The position numbers and the translations under genes were made by a program. The notes under the pieces are model-generated. The model was not told the origin of the DNA. It ran no database searches and was given only the letters and a program-made list of their open reading frames with translations. A stretch of DNA of 64,000 bases from Pseudomonadota bacterium (GTDB taxonomy: Bacteria > Pseudomonadota > Alphaproteobacteria > Rhizobiales > Xanthobacteraceae), in contig JAFECJ010000009.1 in the NCBI GenBank assembly GCA_018242205.1, forward strand, positions 62,001 through 126,000, in the 5' to 3' direction. Below are positions 7,889 through 15,151 of this stretch, one piece after another. The stretch's first letter is position 1, and each line of letters opens with the position of its first letter.

Positions 7889-9052
7889 ATGATTTCGAGC
7901 CGCGACCGTATCCTCACCACGCATGTCGGCTCGCTGCCGCGCAACGACAAATTGTCCGACCTGCTGGTGCGCCAGGAGCAGGGCCAGCCCTACGATGCCG
8001 CCGAGATGGCGTCCGAACTGGACAAGGCCGTGGCCCATGTCGTCGACAAGCAGGCCAAGGCCGGCATCGACATCGGCAATGACGGCGAGCAGCAGCGCGT
8101 CGGTTTCCAGACCTATGTGCCGCAGCGCATGTCCGGTTTCGGCGGCGTGTCGAACCGGCGCCGCGGCAAGGAGTTCGAGGATTTTCCGGAACTGGTCGCC
8201 AGTCTGGTGCGGCGTTTCCCGCACACCTCGAAACAGCAGAACGCGCCGGAATGTCAAAGCGAGCTGAAATATCTCGACGTCAAGCCGATCAACGACGAAC
8301 TGGCGCGCTTCAAGCGCATAGCGTCCGGCAAGTTCGCCGAGACCTTCATGACGGCGCCGTCGCCCGGCATCATCTCCTCGACCATGCTGAACGCGCATTA
8401 TGACACGCACGATGCCTATCTCGCCGCTCTGGCGCGCGAGATGCGCCACGAATATCTCGCCATCCACAACGCCGGATTGCTGTTGCAAATCGACGCGCCC
8501 GATCTCGCCATGGACCGCACCATGCTCTATCGCGATCTCGACGATGCCGCGTTCATCAAGCGCGTCGAGGCCCATGTCGCGGCAATCAATGCCGGCATCG
8601 AGGGCATTCCGGCCGACCGCGTGCGGCTGCATGTCTGCTACGGCAACTGGGAAGGCCCGCATATCTACGACGTGCCCCTCGAGAAGATCCTGCCGGCGCT
8701 GTACCAGGCCAAGGTCGGCGCGCTGACCATCGAATTCGCCAATCCGCGCCACGGCCATGAATACGCGGCCTTCCGCAAGCATCCGCTGCCCAAGCACATG
8801 TTGCTGCTGCCGGGCGTGATCGAGACGACGTCGAATTTCGTCGAGCATCCGGAAGTCGTCGCCCGGCGCATCGAGGATGCGGTCAACGCCGTGGGCGACC
8901 GCGAGCGCGTCATCGCCTCGACCGATTGCGGTTTCGGCACCTTCACGAACCGAGAGTGGGTCATCGAGCCGGCGGTGTGGTTGAAGCTGAAATCGTTGCG
9001 CGACGGCGCCGACATTGCCTCGACGCGGCTGTGGGGCAAGAAGGTGGCGTGA
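7889..9052 (+). CDS. MetE C-terminal-like methyltransferase (UROD/MetE superfamily), complete
   Basis: A 387-residue barrel protein, about half the length of MetE (about 750 aa), corresponding to its C-terminal catalytic half. It begins ILTTHVGSLPR and contains IDIGNDGEQQR, the HxC pair H248/C250 in LHVCYGNW, and C347 in STDCGFGTF. These match the MetE zinc ligands in kind and order, so a thiol or thiol-like acceptor is expected. Methyl donor and acceptor are unknown; these proteins are often mislabelled methionine synthase. It is divergent from the benzoate-CoA ligase-like gene with an operator-like palindrome between them. The partial gene at 1-610 is a second member of the same superfamily. 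Confidence 0.85.
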   Translation: MISSRDRILTTHVGSLPRNDKLSDLLVRQEQGQPYDAAEMASELDKAVAHVVDKQAKAGIDIGNDGEQQRVGFQTYVPQRMSGFGGVSNRRRGKEFEDFPELVASLVRRFPHTSKQQNAPECQSELKYLDVKPINDELARFKRIASGKFAETFMTAPSPGIISSTMLNAHYDTHDAYLAALAREMRHEYLAIHNAGLLLQIDAPDLAMDRTMLYRDLDDAAFIKRVEAHVAAINAGIEGIPADRVRLHVCYGNWEGPHIYDVPLEKILPALYQAKVGALTIEFANPRHGHEYAAFRKHPLPKHMLLLPGVIETTSNFVEHPEVVARRIEDAVNAVGDRERVIASTDCGFGTFTNREWVIEPAVWLKLKSLRDGADIASTRLWGKKVA

Positions 9053-9466
9053 GGACGCGCGTTATCGGCCCTGTTCTTTGAGGCCCGGGGCGGCCTGCCT
9101 TCCCCTTCCTTCCCTCGACACACGTCGAGGGGATGGAGCGCCGCGAGGCGCTCGTTAGATGTCGCACCTTGCGGTGCGCGGTCTCTCCTTGCGATCGGAG
9201 AGGCCATCGCCCCGCGGCGCTCCATCGCGGTGTCCTTCACGACGCCGGGCCGCGCTTCTGGCGGCTGATCCGCTCCCAACCGGGAAAACGGGTAGCGCTC
9301 ACCATCAGCGAGCTCCTCGCGGCCGGTCTTAGTGCCGGCGGGCGGAGCCCCGGCGCCGCCCGAGCGCCCGGGATGCGTAATCCCCGGGCCCGCGGGCACC
9401 GCATCCGGCTCCACCTCATGACGCCTCATGACAGCGCCCTCGACCGAGCCGGACGAAAATGGATAT
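9053..9466. other. Hairpin-rich non-coding stretch, possible degenerate repeat
   Basis: No credible gene is seen in this part of the 586-bp gap. It holds a perfect 8-bp hairpin (CCCTCGAC 9112-9119, ACAC loop, GTCGAGGG 9124-9131), a 13-bp inverted repeat (9133-9145 against 9213-9225), and smaller hairpins nested inside it (GCACC/GGTGC and CTCTCC/GGAGAG). A minus-strand reading frame through it lacks protein-like features and overlaps the end of the MetE-like gene; I regard it as spurious. The remaining part (9300-9466) is GC-rich with no recognisable element. Confidence 0.5.
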
Positions 9467-9483
9467 AGTCCCTATATAGGACT
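9467..9483. promoter_or_regulatory. AT-rich palindrome upstream of the M24 gene (possible operator or promoter)
   Basis: AGTCC and GGACT arms flank an AT-rich CTATATA centre, a sharp AT-rich island in GC-rich DNA, 156 bp before the M24 start. The symmetric halves suit a dimeric winged-helix repressor of the MarR/GntR kind, but no such gene is adjacent. Confidence 0.4.
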
Positions 9484-9638
9484 TATGTCAATAGGCATTT
9501 GATGGCCCACATCCGGGATGCCCTGCCCAACCCTATTGTCGCGCCGCCGGACCGCTATAATGCCGCCCGATCAAACCGGCCGCGCCCCGATCCGGCAATG
9601 GCTGAGAACAAATAATTCGACCGAACGAGGAAGCCCCG

Positions 9639-10931
9639 ATGGACCAGACCGTCCGCAAGATCAGCGCCGAGGATATCAACCCGCGCCATAATTGGGGCCG
9701 CGCGCTGCCCTCGCTCGGCATCAATGGCGTCGATTTCGAGGAACGCGTCGATTACCGCCGTCTGCACCGCTACCGCCTCGGCCGGGCCAAGCAGGCGCTG
9801 GACAAATCCGAGCTCGGCGCGCTGCTGGTGTTTGACGTCAACAACATCCGCTACATCACCTCGACCAAGATCGGCGAATGGGAGCGCGACAAGCTGTGCC
9901 GCTGGGCGCTGCTGACCCGCACCGGTGAGCCGATCCTGTGGGACTTCGGCTCGGCCGCCGTGCACCACAAGCTGTACGCGCCGTGGCTGGCGCCGGAAAA
10001 CTGCAAGGCCGGCATCATCGGCATGCGCGGCATGGTCGACCCGGCCTTCGGTCTGATGGCCAAGCACGCCAAGGAGATCGCCTCGCTGATCAAGGAAGCC
10101 GGCGTCGGCGACATGCCGGTCGGCGTCGATATCATCGAGCCGCCGATGATGTTCGAACTGCAGAAGGCCGGCATCAAGGTCGTCGACGGCCAGCAGGTGA
10201 TGCTGGAGGCGCGTGAAATCAAATCAGCCGACGAGATCCATCTCCTGAACCGCGCCGCAGCCATGGTCGACGGCGCCTATCACATGATCAACGAGGAACT
10301 GAAACCCGGCGTACGCGAGAACGACATCGTCGCCAAGGTCAACGAGTTTCTCTACCGCCACGGCTCCGACGACGTCGAGGCGGTCAACGCGGTGTCCGGC
10401 GAGCGCTGCAACCCGCACCCGCATAATTTCACCGACCGGATGATCCGGCCCGGCGACCAGGCCTTCTTCGACATCCTGCAGGCCTTCATGGGCTACCGCA
10501 CCTGCTACTACCGCACCTTCAATGTCGGCCGCGCCACGCCGGCGCAGCACGACGCCTACAAGCAGTGCCGCGAGTGGCTGGACAACGCCATGGCCCGCAT
10601 CAAGCCCGGCGCCACGACGTCGCATATCGCCGAAGCCTTCCCGACGGCGCAGGAGTTCGGCTTCCCGGACGAGACCTCGGCCTTCGGCCTGCAGTTCGCG
10701 CACGGCCTTGGCCTCGCGCTGCACGAGCGGCCGATCATCTCGCGCGTGGTGTCGATGGAGCACCCGACCGAGATCAAGGAAGGCATGGTGTTCGCCATCG
10801 AGACCTACTGCCCGGCGACCGACGGTTATTCCGGCGCGCGCATCGAGGAGGAAGTCGTGGTGACCGACAAAGGCTGCAAGGTGATCTCGCTGTTCCCGGC
10901 CGAGGAACTGCCGATCGCGAACCGGTATTGA
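9639..10931 (+). CDS. M24-family (creatinase/prolidase/DddP-fold) protein with atypical metal site
   Basis: A 430-residue protein with the two-domain creatinase/aminopeptidase P layout: an N-terminal domain (LLVFDVNNIRYITS near residue 70) and a C-terminal pita-bread domain. Expected metal ligands are D278, H355 (FAHGLGLALHE), E388 (FAIET) and E403 (RIEEE). The second aspartate expected 11-12 residues after D278 is absent: the positions are C289 and Y290 in GYRTCYYRT. Overall order resembles M24 relatives that are not peptidases, such as creatinase or the DMSP lyase DddP, as well as Xaa-Pro peptidases. The reaction is therefore not assigned. No signal peptide is present. The start ATG follows a purine-rich ACGAGGAAG sequence. 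Confidence 0.8.
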   Translation: MDQTVRKISAEDINPRHNWGRALPSLGINGVDFEERVDYRRLHRYRLGRAKQALDKSELGALLVFDVNNIRYITSTKIGEWERDKLCRWALLTRTGEPILWDFGSAAVHHKLYAPWLAPENCKAGIIGMRGMVDPAFGLMAKHAKEIASLIKEAGVGDMPVGVDIIEPPMMFELQKAGIKVVDGQQVMLEAREIKSADEIHLLNRAAAMVDGAYHMINEELKPGVRENDIVAKVNEFLYRHGSDDVEAVNAVSGERCNPHPHNFTDRMIRPGDQAFFDILQAFMGYRTCYYRTFNVGRATPAQHDAYKQCREWLDNAMARIKPGATTSHIAEAFPTAQEFGFPDETSAFGLQFAHGLGLALHERPIISRVVSMEHPTEIKEGMVFAIETYCPATDGYSGARIEEEVVVTDKGCKVISLFPAEELPIANRY

Positions 10932-10940
10932 CCCTCCGCC

Positions 10941-11020
10941 GTCATGGTCCGCGAAGGCGGACCATCCAGCCCTTGACGAAACGAAAGTGCTGGATCACCC
11001 GCCTTCGCGGGCGATGACGG
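10941..11020. repeat. REP-like palindromic intergenic repeat, copy B
   Basis: GTCATGGTCCGCGAAGGCGGACCATCCAGC at the left is mirrored by GTGCTGGATCACCCGCCTTCGCGGGCGATGAC at the right (shown here as two half-elements around a short spacer). Same architecture as 5091-5166 and 11812-11887. It lies between two plus-strand genes. Confidence 0.7.
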
Positions 11021-11040
11021 GCAATGGTGCTTTCGAGTGA

Positions 11041-11466
11041 ATGGATAGCGATATGACGCAGATAACGCCGCGCCGCTGGCCGCACGGCATCTTCGGTGCC
11101 ATCGGACGCGGCTTGCGCGGCAAATGCCCGGCCTGTGGCGAGGGCCGCATGTTCCGCGCCTATCTCAAGGTCGCCGATCAGTGCCCCGCCTGCGGCGAGG
11201 ACCTGCACCATCACCGGGCCGACGATTTTCCGGCCTATCTCGTGATCATCATCACCGGCCACATCCTGGTGCCGATCGTGCTGGCGGTCGAAACCGAGAT
11301 CGTGCCGCCGATCTGGGTGAGCGTGACGCTATGGCCGACACTGGCTTTCGTCATGGCTCTTGCCTTGCTGCAGCCGGTCAAAGGCGCCGTGGTCGCCATC
11401 CAGTGGTTCGGCGGCCTGCACGGCTTCGAAGCGGCAAAGAAAGCGCGGCAATCCGTGGTTTCGTAA
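11041..11466 (+). CDS. DUF983 family membrane protein
   Basis: A 141-residue protein. The N-terminal cytosolic part has two CPACGE motifs (near residues 30 and 50) that form a zinc-ribbon-like pair, followed by HHHRADDFPAYL, which is characteristic of DUF983. Two hydrophobic segments follow (about residues 65-85 and 92-112). Members are found widely in alphaproteobacteria, sometimes near cytochrome oxidase genes, but no function is established. An internal ATG four codons downstream is an alternative start. The context gives no hint of a partner. Confidence 0.85.
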   Translation: MDSDMTQITPRRWPHGIFGAIGRGLRGKCPACGEGRMFRAYLKVADQCPACGEDLHHHRADDFPAYLVIIITGHILVPIVLAVETEIVPPIWVSVTLWPTLAFVMALALLQPVKGAVVAIQWFGGLHGFEAAKKARQSVVS

Positions 11467-11558
11467 CGCCGTCAAGAACTGGTTCGTCCCGGCAGAAGTG
11501 GAACCAAAGCGGCGCCTCGATGATTATTCGCCACAGTCCTGCATCGAGGAGTTTCAAA

Positions 11559-11729
11559 ATGGCTGAGGGTAGCAGTGGGAATGGCGTGCTGGGCGTTCTC
11601 GTCGGCGCGCTGATCGTGGTGATGGTGGGCGCCGGCGTTCTCTACGCGACCGGCAATCTGGGCAACGGCGGCAGCAAGACCGTAAAGGTCGAACTGCCCA
11701 AGGTCGGCACCACCGGGGCCGCCAAGTAA
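11559..11729 (+). CDS. Small single-pass membrane protein (56 aa), function unknown
   Basis: A short reading frame with a good GAGGAG ribosome-binding site 8-14 bp before the ATG. The product has a polar glycine/serine-rich start (MAEGSSGNG), one hydrophobic segment of about 18 residues (VLGVLVGALIVVMVGAGVLY) and a basic/polar tail rich in glycine, lysine and valine. Length and layout suit a one-span inner-membrane protein with an external tail. I do not recognise a family. It lies 92 bp after the DUF983 gene on the same strand. Confidence 0.6.
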   Translation: MAEGSSGNGVLGVLVGALIVVMVGAGVLYATGNLGNGGSKTVKVELPKVGTTGAAK

Positions 11730-11811
11730 CTCGACGCCGTTATTGTGAACGCCGGCCAGCCCGCGAGGATCGGCCGGCGTTTCGATGTGCGCGAGCCGGG
11801 CGTCCTTGATT

Positions 11812-11887
11812 GTCATGGTCCGCGAACGCGGGCCACCCAGCACTTCAAGGGAATGGCTGGATCACCCGCTTTCGCGGGTGATGACGA
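11812..11887. repeat. REP-like palindromic intergenic repeat, copy C
   Basis: Same arrangement as copies A and B: GTCATGGTCCGCGAACGCGG, CCAGCA, spacer, GCTGGATCACCC, GCTTTCGCGGGTGATGAC. It lies between the convergent 56-aa gene and the chemoreceptor gene and ends 7 bp from the chemoreceptor stop, so it could act as a bidirectional 3'-end structure. Confidence 0.7.
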
Positions 11888-11894
11888 CTGAGGT

Positions 11895-13589
11895 TTACGC
11901 CGCCCGCACCCGGGCGATGAAATCCTGCGCCTCGGCCTGGAGCGCGGCCGCCTGGCGGTTCAAATCGGCGGCGGCGTTCTGGATGTCGACGGCGCCGTTG
12001 CGGGTGCGGCTGGCGAATTCGGTGACGCCCTCGATGGTCTGCGACACCTGGCGCGTGCGCACGGCGGCACCCTCGACGGTCTGCGCGATCTTCTGCGTCG
12101 CGTCGCTCTGCACGCCGATCGCCTCGGTGATGGCGCGCGCCACGCTGTGAATGCGGGCGATCGACTGCGAGATCGACTGCGTGGTGTCGCGCACACCGTC
12201 GATCACGGAGCCGACCTGCTCGGTCTTGCTGCGGATGCTGGCAAGCGCCTGGGTGGTCTGCGTCGCCAGCGACTTGACCTCCTGCGCCACCACGGCGAAG
12301 CCGCGGCCGGCTTCGCCGGCGCGCGCCGCCTCGATCGTGGCGTTGAGCGCCAGCAGATTGGTCTGGCTGGCGATGGCGTGGATCATGCCGATCACCTTGT
12401 CGATGTCGCCGACGGTTTGCGTCAGGTCGTCGACATTGGCGACCGCCACCCCGGCGCGGCGCGAGGCTTCGTCGACGACCCCGGCGGCATTGCCGAGTTG
12501 CAGGTCGATGTCGTGCATCGACGCCGACAATTCATCGACCGCGGCCGATACGGTGCCGGCGACCTCGGTCGTTTCCTGCGCCACCACCGCGGCGGTGCCG
12601 GCGTGACGGCCGGATTCGTCGGCGACGTCGCTCATGGCCTGCGCCGAACGGTCGAGCTCGGAAGCGGATTGGGCGAGCGCCCCGGCGACGTTGAGAATCT
12701 TGGTCTCGAAATTGCGGGCGAACTGCTCGAGCGCCTGGCGCTTGTCGGCGGCGGCCTGCTCGCGGGCGCGCTTGCGCTGCGCCTGCGCCTCCAGGAGCGC
12801 CGCGGCGTTGTCGCGGAACACCAGCACGGCGCGCGCCATCGTGCCGACCTCGTCGCCGCGGCTGATGCCGTCGATCGGCGCGTCGAGCCGGCCTTGGGTA
12901 ATCTCGTGCATGACGACGGCGAGACGGCGCAGCGGTCGCGCCACGGCGCGGTGCGCCAGGATCATCGCCAGCAGGATGGTGGTCAGGGTGCCGCCGACCA
13001 GCATGACGGTGAGCATACGGTAGGTGTGCGCCTTCTGGGCGCTCGCGGCCTCGACCGACGTGCGCACCTGACCGCCAAGGATGTCGATCAGCCGGTTCAT
13101 ACTGGTGGTGGCATCGACCAGCGCCGGATCGAACCTGAATTCGAGCAGCCGGCGCGCCGACTCCTGGTCGCCGGTCTTGATGGCGATCTGCACCTGGTTG
13201 GCGATGTCGTTGACGAGGTCGAGGCGGCGGATCATGCCGTGCACGTCGGCGGCACGAGCCGGCAGCGCCGTTACGACTTCGTCAAGCCAGTGCTTGGCGG
13301 AGGCGTATTGGCCGGCGCGCTCGTCGATCGCCTCGCGCATGGTGTCGGGGTCGCTGGTCGACGCCATCTTGTAGGTGGCGAGCCCCAGCGACTCGGCGGC
13401 GATCTTCGATTCCGTCAGGATCAGGCGGACCGGCGCGATCTCGCGCGTGATCACGTCGTTGACGCGGTCGATCTCATGCAGGCTGCGCAGGCTGTACCAG
13501 TTGGCGGCGGCGGACAGGATGCCGAGAGCGCCGATCAGCAGCATCGCCTTGGCGGCGATCGGCAAACGAATCGAGAATGCACGCGGCAT
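11895..13589 (-). CDS. Methyl-accepting chemotaxis protein
   Basis: A 564-residue transmembrane chemoreceptor. A first membrane helix (about residues 13-31) and a second (about 192-212) enclose a helical periplasmic ligand domain of some 160 residues of the four-helix-bundle type. A HAMP domain follows ([21 protein letters not shown], near 218), then a long coiled-coil signalling domain. The highly conserved hairpin tip, [19 protein letters not shown], lies near residue 405 and binds CheA/CheW. There is no C-terminal NWETF-like pentapeptide, so adaptation enzymes are probably not tethered directly. No che genes are nearby; the ligand is unknown. Confidence 0.92.
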   Translation of the reverse strand: MPRAFSIRLPIAAKAMLLIGALGILSAAANWYSLRSLHEIDRVNDVITREIAPVRLILTESKIAAESLGLATYKMASTSDPDTMREAIDERAGQYASAKHWLDEVVTALPARAADVHGMIRRLDLVNDIANQVQIAIKTGDQESARRLLEFRFDPALVDATTSMNRLIDILGGQVRTSVEAASAQKAHTYRMLTVMLVGGTLTTILLAMILAHRAVARPLRRLAVVMHEITQGRLDAPIDGISRGDEVGTMARAVLVFRDNAAALLEAQAQRKRAREQAAADKRQALEQFARNFETKILNVAGALAQSASELDRSAQAMSDVADESGRHAGTAAVVAQETTEVAGTVSAAVDELSASMHDIDLQLGNAAGVVDEASRRAGVAVANVDDLTQTVGDIDKVIGMIHAIASQTNLLALNATIEAARAGEAGRGFAVVAQEVKSLATQTTQALASIRSKTEQVGSVIDGVRDTTQSISQSIARIHSVARAITEAIGVQSDATQKIAQTVEGAAVRTRQVSQTIEGVTEFASRTRNGAVDIQNAAADLNRQAAALQAEAQDFIARVRAA

Positions 13590-13951
13590 CGAAAGACCTG
13601 ACAGTGCGGCGGGTTGGGTGAGCGGTATCTAGCAGCCGAGTTGTTCCCGATTGCTTAATGACGAAGTCATGCAATCGTCGCCATGTAACCGCGGTCTGTA
13701 ACCGCGGCCTGTAACCGTGGTCTGCAGCCGTGATCTGCAACCATCGCCATTGTCACATTTGAAAGACACCCCGCCCGGGTGATACCCATGTCCTGGGCAT
13801 CCCAGCCCGCAGCCGCGAATTACAGATTTTATTACGGCTTCTTTACTTGAGCCGCCGGCCACAACCCGGTTCAGTTATCGTGTTGTGCGCATGGCCGCCG
13901 CTCCGTCTTCCTGGAGAGCCCGGCAGCCGAATCCTCCACACCTGTGCAACA
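13590..13951. other. Intergenic region upstream of chemoreceptor
   Basis: It should hold the chemoreceptor promoter (minus strand). It also contains the 13-bp tandem repeats annotated separately, an AT-rich patch (about 13816-13848) and an inverted pair CACAAC/GTTGTG at 13860-13887. No protein-coding gene is credible. The plus-strand terminator at 13952 suggests a small plus-strand transcript in its right part. Confidence 0.4.
13684..13748. repeat. Five tandem copies of a degenerating 13-bp repeat
   Basis: Direct repeats without spacers: TGTAACCGCGGTC (13684), TGTAACCGCGGCC (13697), TGTAACCGTGGTC (13710), TGCAGCCGTGATC (13723) and TGCAACCATCGCC (13736). The first two units differ by one base and divergence grows to the right. 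The units lie about 95-160 bp upstream of the chemoreceptor start. They may be regulator sites or simple slippage repeats; they are too short and unspaced for CRISPR. Confidence 0.85.
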
Positions 13952-13981
13952 GGGGCTCCCGCGAGGGAGCCCCCTTTTTTT
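13952..13981 (+). terminator. Strong plus-strand intrinsic terminator without an upstream plus-strand gene
   Basis: A 9-bp stem GGGGCTCCC/GGGAGCCCC with a GCGA tetraloop is followed by C and seven T residues on the plus strand. Both flanking genes are on the minus strand, for which the T run is on the wrong side. The transcript it ends is therefore probably a small non-coding RNA starting somewhere after about 13800. Confidence 0.8.
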
Positions 13982-14004
13982 GCGCAAGGCTTGGCGGGCG
14001 GAAT

Positions 14005-14967
14005 TCACTCCAGGCCGGTACCGACCTTGACGTTCTCCGGCTCGAGCTTCATGCCGGCAGCGAGCGCCATGGTCTCCATCAGCGCGGCGAAGTCCTTCTG
14101 CAGATAGGTTTCGGGGTCCTTCTGCAAGGTGGCGGCGCCGAAGTGGCTCTGCAGCACCTCGCGGGTCGCCGCGGTGACCGGCATCGGCACGTCGAACTCG
14201 CGACCGAGTTCGAGGCCGAGATCGAGATCCTTGCGCAGCAGTTCCGGCGTGAAGGTGGTGGTCCAGTCGAGATTGACCAGCGCCGGCGATTTGTACTTGG
14301 TGAACATCGAGCCCATGACGCCGTTGTTCATGAAGGCGAGGAAGGCGTGGCGCGGCACGCCCATCTTGTTGGCGAGCAGCGTGATCTCGATCAGGTTCTC
14401 GATGACGACGCCGAGCATGACGTTGTGCGCGATCTTGCAGACGCGGGCGAGATCGCCGTCGCCGACATAAGCGACGCCCTGCGGCGCGACGATGTCGAGC
14501 AGCGGCTTGACCGTGCGGGCAGCTTCCTCGGGCCCGGAAACGACGGACGACAGCTTGCCGGCCTTGATCACCTTGGCGTTGCCGGACACCGGCGCGGTGA
14601 CGTAGTCGCTGCCGGCGTCGATCAGCTTGCGGCGGATATTGGTGGAATCCTCGATCGAAATGGTCGAGCAGTCGACCACGATCTTCGGCGCCTTGCCGCC
14701 GTTCGCCAGCACGCCGTTCGGGCCGAAATAAACTTCGTCGAGATCCTTGCCGGTGGAGACGATCGAGAACACGACGTCGAGCCCGGCGAGATCGGACAAT
14801 TTGTCGGCGATCTTGCCGCCACTCTTGGCCAGCGGCTCGGCCTTGGCGCGCGTTCGGTTCCACACCGTGACGTCGTGCCCCGCCTTGAGCAGGCGCTCCG
14901 CCATCGGCGCGCCCATGCGTCCGGCGCCGATCCAACCGATCTTGTGCGTATTGTTCGCCATTCCCAT
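14005..14967 (-). CDS. NAD(P)-dependent beta-hydroxyacid dehydrogenase (3-hydroxyisobutyrate dehydrogenase family)
   Basis: About 320 residues. The Rossmann motif GWIGAGRMGAPMA starts near residue 10; DCSTIS and APVSGNAKVIKAG form the substrate-binding segments; the catalytic lysine lies in CKIAHNVMLG near residue 175. The family reduces or oxidises 3-hydroxyacids such as 3-hydroxyisobutyrate, tartronate semialdehyde or glyoxylate, or reduces imines. Two ATGs (14967 and 14961) share one GGGAG; the second has the better spacing. Longer frames upstream lack homologous sequence. It is divergent from the Mo-hydroxylase subunit. The usual glycine-rich SGG of substrate loops reads SGN here, a mild deviation; the substrate is not assigned. 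Confidence 0.85.
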   Translation of the reverse strand: MGMANNTHKIGWIGAGRMGAPMAERLLKAGHDVTVWNRTRAKAEPLAKSGGKIADKLSDLAGLDVVFSIVSTGKDLDEVYFGPNGVLANGGKAPKIVVDCSTISIEDSTNIRRKLIDAGSDYVTAPVSGNAKVIKAGKLSSVVSGPEEAARTVKPLLDIVAPQGVAYVGDGDLARVCKIAHNVMLGVVIENLIEITLLANKMGVPRHAFLAFMNNGVMGSMFTKYKSPALVNLDWTTTFTPELLRKDLDLGLELGREFDVPMPVTAATREVLQSHFGAATLQKDPETYLQKDFAALMETMALAAGMKLEPENVKVGTGLE

Positions 14968-15151
14968 TCGCTCCCTGGCTTCCACGCCGTGTTGTCCACG
15001 ACCGTTATCTGTTCTCCTTTCGCATAGCCGTTCCGCGCCGCGCGCGCCAGTGGTGGGCCGTAGTGCCGGATCGCGCGACACGCTGCTATAAGACCGCCGC
15101 CGGTGCCCACCGGCGTCGCGTTTCGGCTGACAATACCGAGGAAGTGCGCCC

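Noticed and set aside
8665..9429. Minus-strand reading frame covering the end of the MetE-like gene and the gap after it
   Set aside because: Composition is low-complexity and it overlaps a clear gene; no domain was recognised.
13684..13748. CRISPR array
   Set aside because: Units are 13 bp and adjoin without spacers; no cas genes are near.
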